From Bacteroidales bacterium (lineage in GTDB: Bacteria > Bacteroidota > Bacteroidia > Bacteroidales > UBA7960), in assembly GCA_003560215.1 (NCBI GenBank), contig PWIY01000290.1, positions 1-17,063 on the forward strand: 17,063 nucleotides of DNA, written 5' to 3'. The translations under genes were made by a program, and so were the position numbers. The stretch's first letter is position 1, and each line of letters opens with the position of its first letter. The notes beneath the pieces are model-generated. The model was not told the origin of the DNA and made no database searches. It was given only the letters and a program-made list of their open reading frames with translations. Positions 6,895 through 14,002 of this stretch are shown here, one piece after another.

Positions 6895-6902
6895 CAAATA
6901 TA
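6895..6902 (-). promoter_or_regulatory. Promoter -7 element for the sirtuin gene
   Basis: The minus strand reads TATATTTG, an exact TAnnTTTG match, 24 bases upstream of the chosen ATG. A weak -33 (TTCG in TTTCGG) lies 19 bases further up. It sits just downstream of the terminator of the preceding minus-strand gene. Confidence 0.5.
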
Positions 6903-6925
6903 AAAAATCCGCCTTTGAGGCCGAA

Positions 6926-6968
6926 ACAAAAATTTGCCCCGGGCATCCAGTTGAAACCCGGGGCAAAT
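6926..6968 (-). terminator. Intrinsic terminator for the S9 peptidase gene
   Basis: A perfect 12-bp stem pairs 6932-6943 (ATTTGCCCCGGG) with 6957-6968 around a 13-base loop. On the minus strand it is followed by a run of five T (GCAAATTTTTG). It lies about 165 bases past the peptidase stop codon, beyond the 18-bp tandem repeat. Confidence 0.75.
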
Positions 6969-7033
6969 GATTTGGACGGGAAGAATTTGCCACCATCAGT
7001 TTTCCGTGATCAGGATAACTGCTGGTGAAAAAC

Positions 7034-7120
7034 CAGTTTCCAGCCAGAGGTCAGTTTCCGGTCAGAGATCAGTTTCCGGCCAGAGATCAGTTTCCAGCCA
7101 GAGGTCAGTTTCCGGCCGGA
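7034..7120. repeat. 18-bp tandem repeat, 4.8 copies
   Basis: Units start at 7034, 7052, 7070, 7088 and 7106 (the last is 15 bases). The consensus is CAGTTTCCGGCCAGAGAT, with A/G at unit base 9, C/T at base 11 and A/G at base 17; units 1 and 4 are identical. It lies between the S9 peptidase stop codon (7135) and that gene's terminator, so it would be transcribed as part of the peptidase 3' UTR. Confidence 0.92.
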
Positions 7121-7134
7121 ACCCAAACAATCAT

Positions 7135-9963
7135 TTATTCTACCAGCTCATAACCATCAGTGCGGCCTTTTTCAGTGGCCGGAATTCCTTCCTTAAGCCA
7201 AACAGGTGCCGGCTTACCCTTCAGGTAATGATCAAAGAACTGATACATCCTGATGTCAAGGTCAACCCTGTTGGGCCATTCTCTAAGGTTGTGGGCTTCA
7301 TCATTGTACACCAGCATCCATACGGGCTTGGAAAGACGGCGCAATGCGGTGAAATACTCGATTCCCTGTTCCCACGGAACGGCACCGTCATCGTCGTTGT
7401 GCATCATCAAAAGAGGTGTTTCCACTTTATCGGCATGGAATATCGGGGAATTCTCAATATAACGCAAGGGACGTTCCCACAATGTTCCGCCAATGCGGCT
7501 CTGGGTCTGTTCGTACTGGAACTGGCGATTCAGACCGGTCTGCCACCGGATTCCACCATAGGCACTCACCATGTTGCTCACAGGAGCTCCTGCCATGGCA
7601 GCTTTGAACATATTGGTACGTGTAATCAGGAAAGCGATCTGGTAACCACCCCAGCTTTGCCCCTGCAGGCCCATATTGTCGCGGTCAATAAACGGATACC
7701 TTTCCGTCATGGCTTTGGTTCCGCTCACAATGGCATCATAGGCGCTTTCGCCGGGAAATCCTTCACGGTATGTGATGTCCGGCACAAAAACAATGTACCC
7801 GTTACTCACGCAGTAAGACCTGTTAATGATCGAACGGCTGGGCGAGGGTATGTAATGACGATGCTTGGTATTGGAAGAATGATCATAGAAATACACCAGC
7901 ATCGGATATTCTTTTGTTTCATCAAAATCTTCCGGGAGATAAAGCAACCCCTGCAACGGTTCATTGTGGTTAAAGCTTTCCCATTCCACGAGCTTTACGC
8001 TACCCCAGTAGTAATCAGACTGCTGCGGATTGGCTTCCGAGATCCTCTGTGCACCTGAAAAATCCATGTCACTGACCCACACATCCGGATATTCGGTAAA
8101 TGTGCTGCGCCTCCACATCAGGCGATCGGCATCTTTGGCTTTGGCAAGGCCGCTGTAAAGCACATCGTCCATCACCAGCTGTGTCAGATCTCCATCCTCC
8201 AGGCGATAATAACCACTTTGTTTGTTTACCTCATTAAAGGCACTCAGGTACTGGGGCTCTGAAAGATCCACATATTCCATATCAGGATCCAGCCTTTCGG
8301 GCCGCAGCCTGATATTGTTGGCACGGCCATAACCACCAGTCACATTTTCGGGTGCAAGACGACCCAGCGGATCCACTTTCCAGATATCATATTTGTCATA
8401 GATCAATACACTCTCATCGTCCTCAGTCCATCCGGCAAGCCCATAAGGCCTTGGATCCCGGGGCTCATCATGATCCACATTGTAAAGAGGCACCTCAATG
8501 TTTTCCGTCACATTCACCGTCCGGTCCAGCCCAATGTCATAAGAGAACCATTCCCGGTATTCCGGATCATAATAAAGCACATAATTGGCATCACGCGACA
8601 GCGACATGGAAGCGCGGCTGCCTTCAAACAGCATTTCGCGGCTGCCATCTTCCAGGTCAACAAGGTACACATCCCTTCTGCCGCCGCCCATCCATTGGCG
8701 TTCAATCTCATAAGGCCCGGAATCATACCCCAGGGCGATCAGGTTATCATAATCTCCGTCCATCGAAACGGTTGACATGTCTTCATCGGCCAGCTGTGCC
8801 ATATTTCCATTGCGTATATGGTACACAGCCAGGTATGTGCGCCTGCGTTCACGGTTGACCTGCACATTCTGGACGGTCTGAAGCTGGGGATCCTGCCAGT
8901 GCCAGATGTCCACTGAATATTTTTCCCTGTCAAGCAGGGTGTCTTCGGGTTCCGGCTCCGGTTTGGGTGCCGTGCCAAAAAACAGCCGTTCCCCGTTCTT
9001 TGAAAACTGCGGGCGACGGAACTGACTGACACTGTAGCCTTCAGGCATACCGTCAGTATCGGCATCAACCACCTTGTTCAAACGGCCACGACGGCGTTCC
9101 CACATATAGAGGTCGAAAACCTTTTCATCAATGGTATCAGCGGAATGCAGCCAGGTAATGTAATCCCCGTCATGTTGAACATTGAGCTGTCGATAATCAC
9201 CTTCCCCGCTGTCAATCACAGATTGTTCCAGGGTGGCGAGGTCAAACACGATCACCTCTCCCACCGTCAGTGTGTCATTCTCTTCCCTTTCGGTGCGGGC
9301 AGTGAGCAAGTCGCCATTGGGAGAGAACAGGTACTGTTCCACATCATCAATCGAGTGCCTGAAGCCCGTGGTCGGGTTATACACAAACAGCTCCTTGTGG
9401 TCGGGAGCCTCTTCCTCTTCCACTTCCTCCTCATCATTTGGCTCATCACCTTCCTCACCTTCTTCCTCTTCTTCTTCGGGTTGCTCAATCCTTGAATTGT
9501 CAATCACATAGGCAACCCAGTCCGACTCTTCATCCGGAAGCTGGTAAGAATTAACCGCGGGATATTTTTCAAGCTCCCGGGTTTCAAAAACGAAAAAGCC
9601 TATGGAATCGGTGGGCATTTGATTGGGCCGTTTGCCGTCCACCCTTGCCTGCCGTTCCACGGCAAATTCAGGCTGAATATGGAAAACGGCAAAGTTACCG
9701 CCCGGAGAGATCGATGACCGGCTTCCGCGCGGAATCACGTGCTCTTCTCCCGAGGGAATATGTTTAATAATAAGGTTTCCGTCTCCGTATTGCTGCGGAT
9801 TCACCTGGTAGATCAGCCAGTTGCCGTCCGGAGAAAACTCAATTCCGCCAAGGTTCTTCCAGGAAGCATAGTCGTCTTGCGACAAACGCTGCTTTTCCTG
9901 CGCAATCAGCAACCCCGGCATCACAAATAAAATGACCAGTAAAAGTCCTAAACGCATCTTCAT
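7135..9963 (-). CDS. Secreted S9 family (prolyl oligopeptidase-like) serine peptidase
   Basis: A 942-residue exported peptidase. The N-terminus is a signal peptide (MKMRLGLLLVILFVMPGLLIAQ, cleavage near residue 21), followed by a long beta-propeller-like region with repeated blade wording such as FSPDGNWLIYQV, FSPNGDLL, FSKNGERLFFG and LSRDANYVLYYD, then an alpha/beta-hydrolase domain from about residue 690. The catalytic triad is readable: S770 in GQSWGGY, D859 in HNDDDGAVPW and H891 in NDEAHNLREW. The family cuts peptides, often after proline, and lives in the periplasm or outer envelope; specificity cannot be read. There is no T9SS C-terminal sorting domain (the end is GRTDGYELVE). Residues about 160-188 form a nearly pure Glu/Asp stretch, an unusual insert in the propeller. 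ATG 9963 is chosen; M3 is an alternative. It stands alone, 104 bases downstream of the TPR gene, and ends in a strong terminator. Confidence 0.9.
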   Translation of the reverse strand: MKMRLGLLLVILFVMPGLLIAQEKQRLSQDDYASWKNLGGIEFSPDGNWLIYQVNPQQYGDGNLIIKHIPSGEEHVIPRGSRSSISPGGNFAVFHIQPEFAVERQARVDGKRPNQMPTDSIGFFVFETRELEKYPAVNSYQLPDEESDWVAYVIDNSRIEQPEEEEEEGEEGDEPNDEEEVEEEEAPDHKELFVYNPTTGFRHSIDDVEQYLFSPNGDLLTARTEREENDTLTVGEVIVFDLATLEQSVIDSGEGDYRQLNVQHDGDYITWLHSADTIDEKVFDLYMWERRRGRLNKVVDADTDGMPEGYSVSQFRRPQFSKNGERLFFGTAPKPEPEPEDTLLDREKYSVDIWHWQDPQLQTVQNVQVNRERRRTYLAVYHIRNGNMAQLADEDMSTVSMDGDYDNLIALGYDSGPYEIERQWMGGGRRDVYLVDLEDGSREMLFEGSRASMSLSRDANYVLYYDPEYREWFSYDIGLDRTVNVTENIEVPLYNVDHDEPRDPRPYGLAGWTEDDESVLIYDKYDIWKVDPLGRLAPENVTGGYGRANNIRLRPERLDPDMEYVDLSEPQYLSAFNEVNKQSGYYRLEDGDLTQLVMDDVLYSGLAKAKDADRLMWRRSTFTEYPDVWVSDMDFSGAQRISEANPQQSDYYWGSVKLVEWESFNHNEPLQGLLYLPEDFDETKEYPMLVYFYDHSSNTKHRHYIPSPSRSIINRSYCVSNGYIVFVPDITYREGFPGESAYDAIVSGTKAMTERYPFIDRDNMGLQGQSWGGYQIAFLITRTNMFKAAMAGAPVSNMVSAYGGIRWQTGLNRQFQYEQTQSRIGGTLWERPLRYIENSPIFHADKVETPLLMMHNDDDGAVPWEQGIEYFTALRRLSKPVWMLVYNDEAHNLREWPNRVDLDIRMYQFFDHYLKGKPAPVWLKEGIPATEKGRTDGYELVE

Positions 9964-10067
9964 GTGTTCTTTGGTTTTAGGTTTTTAAATGAAAATCGGC
10001 CTAAAAATAAGAATTTTTGAAGATGCGGACGGAATTAGTTCACATCTGAAAGTGGCAGGGAAAGGAC

Positions 10068-10811
10068 TCAAAACGTTCCCAAAACATCATCATCGCTGAT
10101 AGTATCGTTTTCATCGTCATCGTTCATGTCCTGGTCGTTTTCCTTTCCGGAGAAAAAATTAACAAAACGTTCGGAAAAATCCTTGTCTTCAGCCAGCAGT
10201 TTTCTGATGTCTTTTAAGGCCTCATTTTTCTTCCCTTCAGAAAACGCCAGATCAGCCCTGGCCATTTTGGCCAGTTTGTGTTTGCCATCAAGCCGCAGTA
10301 CAATATTCAGGTACTCAGAGGCTTTCTTGTGCTGCTTCTTCCCCATGGCCACAGCTGCCTTGCCAAACCAGGCACAGGCACAGCTTTTATCAATATCTGA
10401 AGCCCGCTCAAAACAAACCCCGGCATTGGTATAATCACCCAACATTAAATAGGTGCCCCCCATATCGCACCACACCTCTCCGTTATCCGGCTCAAGATCG
10501 GACACTTTTTTCAGATCCTTCAGGGTGCGTTCATAATGTTCATCCGCCCCGTAAAGCAGCGCCCTTGTTTGTAGTGCAGCAGCATTTCCGGGATCAGCCT
10601 TAATCAATGCGTTGAGATCCGCCAGCGAACCCTCATGATCACCGACCCGGAAAAGGGCACAGGCCCTGCCGAACAAAAGCGAATCATCATCGGGGTTTTC
10701 AGCAAGCAATGCCTGAAACATTTCAAGGGCAGCATCAAAATCTTTTTTATAAAAACGTTCCCACGCTATTTCCGGAGTAATTTTCTTTTTCTGTCTGGAG
10801 GCTTTGGCCAT
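10068..10811 (-). CDS. Tetratricopeptide repeat protein with acidic C-terminal tail
   Basis: A 247-residue protein with no signal peptide, beginning with a basic segment (MAKASRQKKK) and then about six consecutive 34-residue TPR units covering roughly residues 12-215. TPR positions are visible in FDAALEMFQALLAENPDD, HEGSLADLNALIKADPGN, YERTLKDLKKVSDLEPDN and DYTNAGVCFERASDIDKS. The final 24 residues are strongly acidic (DMNDDDENDTISDDDVLGTF). TPR arrays act as protein-binding scaffolds; the partner is unknown and I recognise no named family. It is probably cytoplasmic. ATG 10811 follows a good promoter at 10838-10868. It is divergent from sucA and on the same strand as the S9 peptidase, but the 104-base gap makes an operon uncertain. 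Confidence 0.85.
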   Translation of the reverse strand: MAKASRQKKKITPEIAWERFYKKDFDAALEMFQALLAENPDDDSLLFGRACALFRVGDHEGSLADLNALIKADPGNAAALQTRALLYGADEHYERTLKDLKKVSDLEPDNGEVWCDMGGTYLMLGDYTNAGVCFERASDIDKSCACAWFGKAAVAMGKKQHKKASEYLNIVLRLDGKHKLAKMARADLAFSEGKKNEALKDIRKLLAEDKDFSERFVNFFSGKENDQDMNDDDENDTISDDDVLGTF

Positions 10812-10837
10812 ATTTGATCATCAGTTAATATTCGTTT

Positions 10838-10868
10838 CAAATATACACGATTATTCAAATCAGACCAA
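10838..10868 (-). promoter_or_regulatory. Promoter for the TPR protein gene
   Basis: On the minus strand TTGG (10868-10865), a 19-base spacer and TATATTTG (10845-10838) match the Bacteroidota -33/-7 pattern. Transcription should start about 20 bases before ATG 10811. Confidence 0.55.
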
Positions 10869-10895
10869 CCGCCCTGCACAGAACAATTATTATGG

Positions 10896-10903
10896 TAAAT
10901 TTG
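10896..10903 (+). promoter_or_regulatory. Promoter -7 element for sucA-sucB
   Basis: TAAATTTG matches TAnnTTTG exactly. The -33 position is poor (CCTG at 10873-10876 with a 19-base spacer), which would suit a promoter under control by an activator or by another layer. Transcription should begin near 10908-10910, leaving a leader of nearly 150 bases. Confidence 0.55.
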
Positions 10904-10917
10904 TATACTATAGTATA
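10904..10917. promoter_or_regulatory. 14-bp perfect palindrome at the expected sucA transcription start (candidate operator)
   Basis: TATACTATAGTATA is its own reverse complement and abuts the -7 element of the sucA promoter directly, so it covers the expected start site. This is the classic place for a repressor dimer to block transcription. No regulator gene lies in the window, so the binding protein is unknown. Confidence 0.45.
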
Positions 10918-10946
10918 AACAGATATTCCCGCAGATATGGGGAGTG

Positions 10947-10980
10947 TGCATCTCTTTGATGCATGAACAAAAGATGCATG
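10947..10980 (+). promoter_or_regulatory. Mutually exclusive hairpins in the sucA leader
   Basis: TGCATC at 10947-10952 can pair with GATGCA at 10958-10963 or with GATGCA at 10973-10978, while ATGCAT at 10959-10964 can instead pair with ATGCAT at 10974-10979. These are short stems; alternative folding is possible but unproved. Confidence 0.3.
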
Positions 10981-11017
10981 GGACAGGCAGCATTTTCAGG
11001 ATCAACCAAACAGGCAG

Positions 11018-11036
11018 GTCAGGCCGGCGGCCTGAC
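11018..11036 (+). promoter_or_regulatory. GC-rich hairpin just upstream of the sucA start
   Basis: GTCAGGCC (11018-11025) pairs perfectly with GGCCTGAC (11029-11036) across a three-base loop, ending 20 bases before ATG 11057. No T-run follows, so it is not a terminator. Its place makes it a candidate for control of ribosome access or RNA stability. Confidence 0.4.
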
Positions 11037-11056
11037 GGGAACCAAATAATGTGACA

Positions 11057-13849
11057 ATGGATCAGTTTTCTTTTATCGGCAACATGGATGGAGCACAACT
11101 GGATGCCATGTACCGGCAGTATCTTGAGGATCCTCAGCAGGTAGGGCCAGACTGGCGTCGCTTTTTTGAGGGATACGAATTTGCAAGAACCCGTTATCCT
11201 GATCAGGAAAGCCAACCGGCAAAAGACGACCAGGCGGTCGAAAATGAATTCAATGTGATCAACCTGATCAACGGTTACCGGGAACGAGGCCACCTTTTCA
11301 CCGAAACCAATCCGGTCCGCACACGCCGCAGGTATTACCCCAGGCTAGATCATGAAAATTTCGGACTGACTGACCGCGACCTGAAAACCACCTTTCAGGC
11401 CGGAACAGAACTGGGAATCGGCAAGACCTCCCTGGAGGAGATCATCGGGCACCTTCAGCAAACTTACTGTCGCGGCATCGGGGCGGAATTCATGTACATC
11501 CGCAACCCGGAGATCGTCGGATGGCTCAAGGAAAAGATGGAAAGCCGGCGCAACACCCCCGATTTCGGCAAAGAGAAAAAGAAACAGGTTCTTACACGGC
11601 TCATCGAGGCAGTCGGACTGGAACATTTCATCCGCAAACGCTTCCCCGGGCAAAAAAGGTTTTCCCTTGAAGGGGGTGAATCCCTTATTCCGGCATTGGA
11701 TGCCGTGATTGAACGCGGCGCCGACCTGGGCATCAATGAATACGTGATCGGCATGGCACACCGCGGCAGGCTCAATGTTCTGGGAAACATCCTGAAAAAG
11801 CCCTATCACAAGATTTTCAGTGAATTTGAGGGCAAGGCCTATGCGGAAGAAACACTACTCGGAGACGTCAAATACCACCTTGGCTGTACGCTTGAGACCC
11901 AAACCCGTAACGGCAAACGGATCAATCTCAGTATCGCCCCCAACCCAAGCCACCTTGAAGCTGTTGATCCTGTGGCCGAAGGGATTGCCAGGGCCAAGAT
12001 CATGCAGAAACACGACAGGGATTTCAGCAAGGTAGCCCCCATCATCATCCACGGCGATGCTTCCATTGCCGGACAGGGTGTGGTGTACGAAGTATTGCAG
12101 ATGTCTCAGCTTCCCGGATATAAAACCGGGGGCACCATCCACATGGTGATCAACAACCAGCTTGGATTCACCACCAACTACCTCGACGGGCGGTCGAGCA
12201 CTTACTGCACCGACGTGGCCAAAACGGTTCAGTCGCCCATTTTCCATGTAAACGGCGATGATGTGGAAGCCGTGGTCTATACTGTGGAACTGGCCATGGA
12301 ATTCAGGCAGCGCTTTCAGCGGGATGTGTTCATTGACCTGCTTTCCTACAGGAAATACGGCCACAACGAAGGGGACGAGCCCCGTTTCACCCAGCCATTG
12401 CTTTACAAAATCATTGAAAAACACCCTGACCCTGCAAGCATTTATATCGATAAGCTGCTGAAAGAGAAGGCCATCGAAAAAAAGACCATTGAAACGATCC
12501 GTACTGAATTCAATGATCTGCTCGACAGGGAGCTTGAAAAGGCACGCAAAATCGAAAAAGGAGACATCGACCCCTTTCTTGCCAACACCTGGAAAGATAT
12601 GCACAGGGGCAGCCCCGGCGACGTGCTGAAGGAGACCGACACCACGGTTGAACCCAGCATTTTGGAAGACCTGGCCCGGAAAGTTACCCATCTGCCGGAA
12701 GGCAAAGACTTTTTCCGAAAAACCGTACGCATGATGAAAGAACGGCGTAAAATGGTGCTCGATGCGGGCAAGGCTGACTGGGCCATGGCTGAAACACTGG
12801 CCTATGCATCCCTGCTCAATGAGGGAACCGCCGTGAGAATTTCCGGCCAGGATGTGGAGCGGGGTACCTTCAGCCACCGCCATGCTGTGCTCAAGATCGA
12901 AGACTCGGAAGAAGAATATGTTCCATTGAGCAACCTGAATAATGGCCAGGCTCCTTTTACCATCTACAATTCATTGCTGTCGGAGTACGGAGTCCTGGGT
13001 TTTGAATACGGTTACGCCATGGCAAGCCCCCACAAAATGGTGATCTGGGAAGCACAGTTCGGAGACTTCAACAACGGTGCTCAGATCATCATTGATCAGT
13101 TTATTGCCAGCGCCGAAGAGAAGTGGAAAGTGCAGAACGGGATCATACTCTACCTGCCGCACGGCTATGAGGGGCAGGGTCCGGAACACTCCAGTGCCAG
13201 GATTGAAAGGTTTCTCAACCTTTGTGCTGAAAATAACATACAGGCAGCCAACTGCACCACTCCTGCCAGCTTTTTTCACCTGCTTCGGCGACAGATGATG
13301 CGCAACTTCCGCAAACCACTGGTGGTCTTTACTCCAAAGAGTCTTTTGCGGCATCCGGAATGCATCTCACCGCTCGAAGATCTCAGCGAAGGCAGGTTCC
13401 GGCCTGTGCTCGACGACCCCGGAGCCGACCCCGCGAAAGTAAAAAGGGTCATCCTGTGTAGCGGAAAGATCTATTACGAACTGAAAAAGCGGCAGCAGGA
13501 AAGAGATTACCGGGAAACAGCCATTGTCAGGATGGAACAGCTCTACCCCATCCCGGTTAAGGAACTGGAGGCCATCAGGGCAAAATACAGCCAGGCAGCA
13601 AGGTGGATGTGGGCACAGGAGGAACCGCAAAATATGGGCGCATGGCCTTTCATGAAGCTGAACCTCCAGGGGTATAACCTGAGTGTGATCGCACGCCCTC
13701 CCAGTGCCAGCCCGGCCAGCGGATCCAGCAAGTTTCATCAGATGCAGCAGGATAAAATCATTGAAAAAGCTTTTGAGGAATGTGATTGCGACAATGTTTG
13801 CAGGGAATGCAAGCAGCTATGCATCAGCCATTTGGAGGAATTTGCATAA
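11057..13849 (+). CDS. sucA: 2-oxoglutarate dehydrogenase E1 component
   Basis: A 930-residue thiamine-diphosphate enzyme that decarboxylates 2-oxoglutarate and passes the succinyl group to the lipoyl arm of E2 in the TCA cycle. The N-terminal helix (FIGNMDGAQLDAMYRQYLED, then VGPDWRRFFEGYE) is the E2/E3-docking segment. Further motifs are SLEGGESLIPALD (203-215), IGMAHRGRLNVLGN (231-244), IHGDASIAGQG (331-341), INNQLGFTTN, the ThDP/Mg site GDDVEAV (400-406) with the later YRKYGHNEGDEPRFTQP, and WAQEEPQNMGAW in the C-terminal domain. Length matches the family. ATG 11057 is preferred to GTG 11051 because MDQFSF is the usual opening. The last residues are odd: FEECDCDNVCRECKQLC has five cysteines (909, 911, 915, 918, 922) where E1 proteins normally end shortly after a KAF-like helix. 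It forms an operon with sucB, 153 bases downstream. Confidence 0.96.
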   Translation: MDQFSFIGNMDGAQLDAMYRQYLEDPQQVGPDWRRFFEGYEFARTRYPDQESQPAKDDQAVENEFNVINLINGYRERGHLFTETNPVRTRRRYYPRLDHENFGLTDRDLKTTFQAGTELGIGKTSLEEIIGHLQQTYCRGIGAEFMYIRNPEIVGWLKEKMESRRNTPDFGKEKKKQVLTRLIEAVGLEHFIRKRFPGQKRFSLEGGESLIPALDAVIERGADLGINEYVIGMAHRGRLNVLGNILKKPYHKIFSEFEGKAYAEETLLGDVKYHLGCTLETQTRNGKRINLSIAPNPSHLEAVDPVAEGIARAKIMQKHDRDFSKVAPIIIHGDASIAGQGVVYEVLQMSQLPGYKTGGTIHMVINNQLGFTTNYLDGRSSTYCTDVAKTVQSPIFHVNGDDVEAVVYTVELAMEFRQRFQRDVFIDLLSYRKYGHNEGDEPRFTQPLLYKIIEKHPDPASIYIDKLLKEKAIEKKTIETIRTEFNDLLDRELEKARKIEKGDIDPFLANTWKDMHRGSPGDVLKETDTTVEPSILEDLARKVTHLPEGKDFFRKTVRMMKERRKMVLDAGKADWAMAETLAYASLLNEGTAVRISGQDVERGTFSHRHAVLKIEDSEEEYVPLSNLNNGQAPFTIYNSLLSEYGVLGFEYGYAMASPHKMVIWEAQFGDFNNGAQIIIDQFIASAEEKWKVQNGIILYLPHGYEGQGPEHSSARIERFLNLCAENNIQAANCTTPASFFHLLRRQMMRNFRKPLVVFTPKSLLRHPECISPLEDLSEGRFRPVLDDPGADPAKVKRVILCSGKIYYELKKRQQERDYRETAIVRMEQLYPIPVKELEAIRAKYSQAARWMWAQEEPQNMGAWPFMKLNLQGYNLSVIARPPSASPASGSSKFHQMQQDKIIEKAFEECDCDNVCRECKQLCISHLEEFA

Positions 13850-13878
13850 GGAGTACAAAGCTTTTATCTTCGGAGACG

Positions 13879-13894
13879 CAAAGTTTCAAAGTTT
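13879..13894. repeat. 8-bp tandem duplication in the sucA-sucB gap
   Basis: CAAAGTTT occurs twice without a gap, within a stretch reading GACGCAAAGTTTCAAAGTTT. It resembles the ACGCAAAG-type low-complexity repeats I recall from intergenic regions of Bacteroidota and neighbours. No function is evident. Confidence 0.5.
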
Positions 13895-13974
13895 CGGAGG
13901 TTTGAAGCCAAGGAGGAGCTAAAAGGCAGCACCGCCCGCAGCAGGCAGGAAACAGGAAAACACAACATTGAACC

Positions 13975-13999
13975 CATCATCCGAATAAAACCCAATCAT
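13975..13999 (+). repeat. Leader element shared with the carbonic anhydrase gene, copy 1 (sucB)
   Basis: These 25 bases match 15461-15485 at 20 of 25 positions without gaps: both begin CATCATCCG and end CCAATCAT. This copy stops three bases before the sucB ATG. Confidence 0.6.
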
Positions 14000-14002
14000 C
14001 TC

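Noticed and set aside
7022..7036. Small hairpin CTGGT/ACCAG next to the 18-bp repeat.
   Set aside because: Only five pairs with no T-run; likely chance, and the stronger terminator at 6926-6968 explains termination.
7034..7120. Possible CRISPR array.
   Set aside because: Units are directly adjacent with no unique spacers, and no cas genes are present.
6967..8058. Long plus-strand frame of 363 codons with a repeated SVSGQR motif.
   Set aside because: Most of it is antisense to the S9 peptidase, which has a full catalytic triad; the repeated peptide only reflects the 18-bp tandem repeat.
11855..12883. 342-codon open frame antisense to sucA.
   Set aside because: It lies wholly within a conserved enzyme gene, has no promoter, and its peptide has no recognisable motif; long antisense frames are common in balanced-GC coding DNA.
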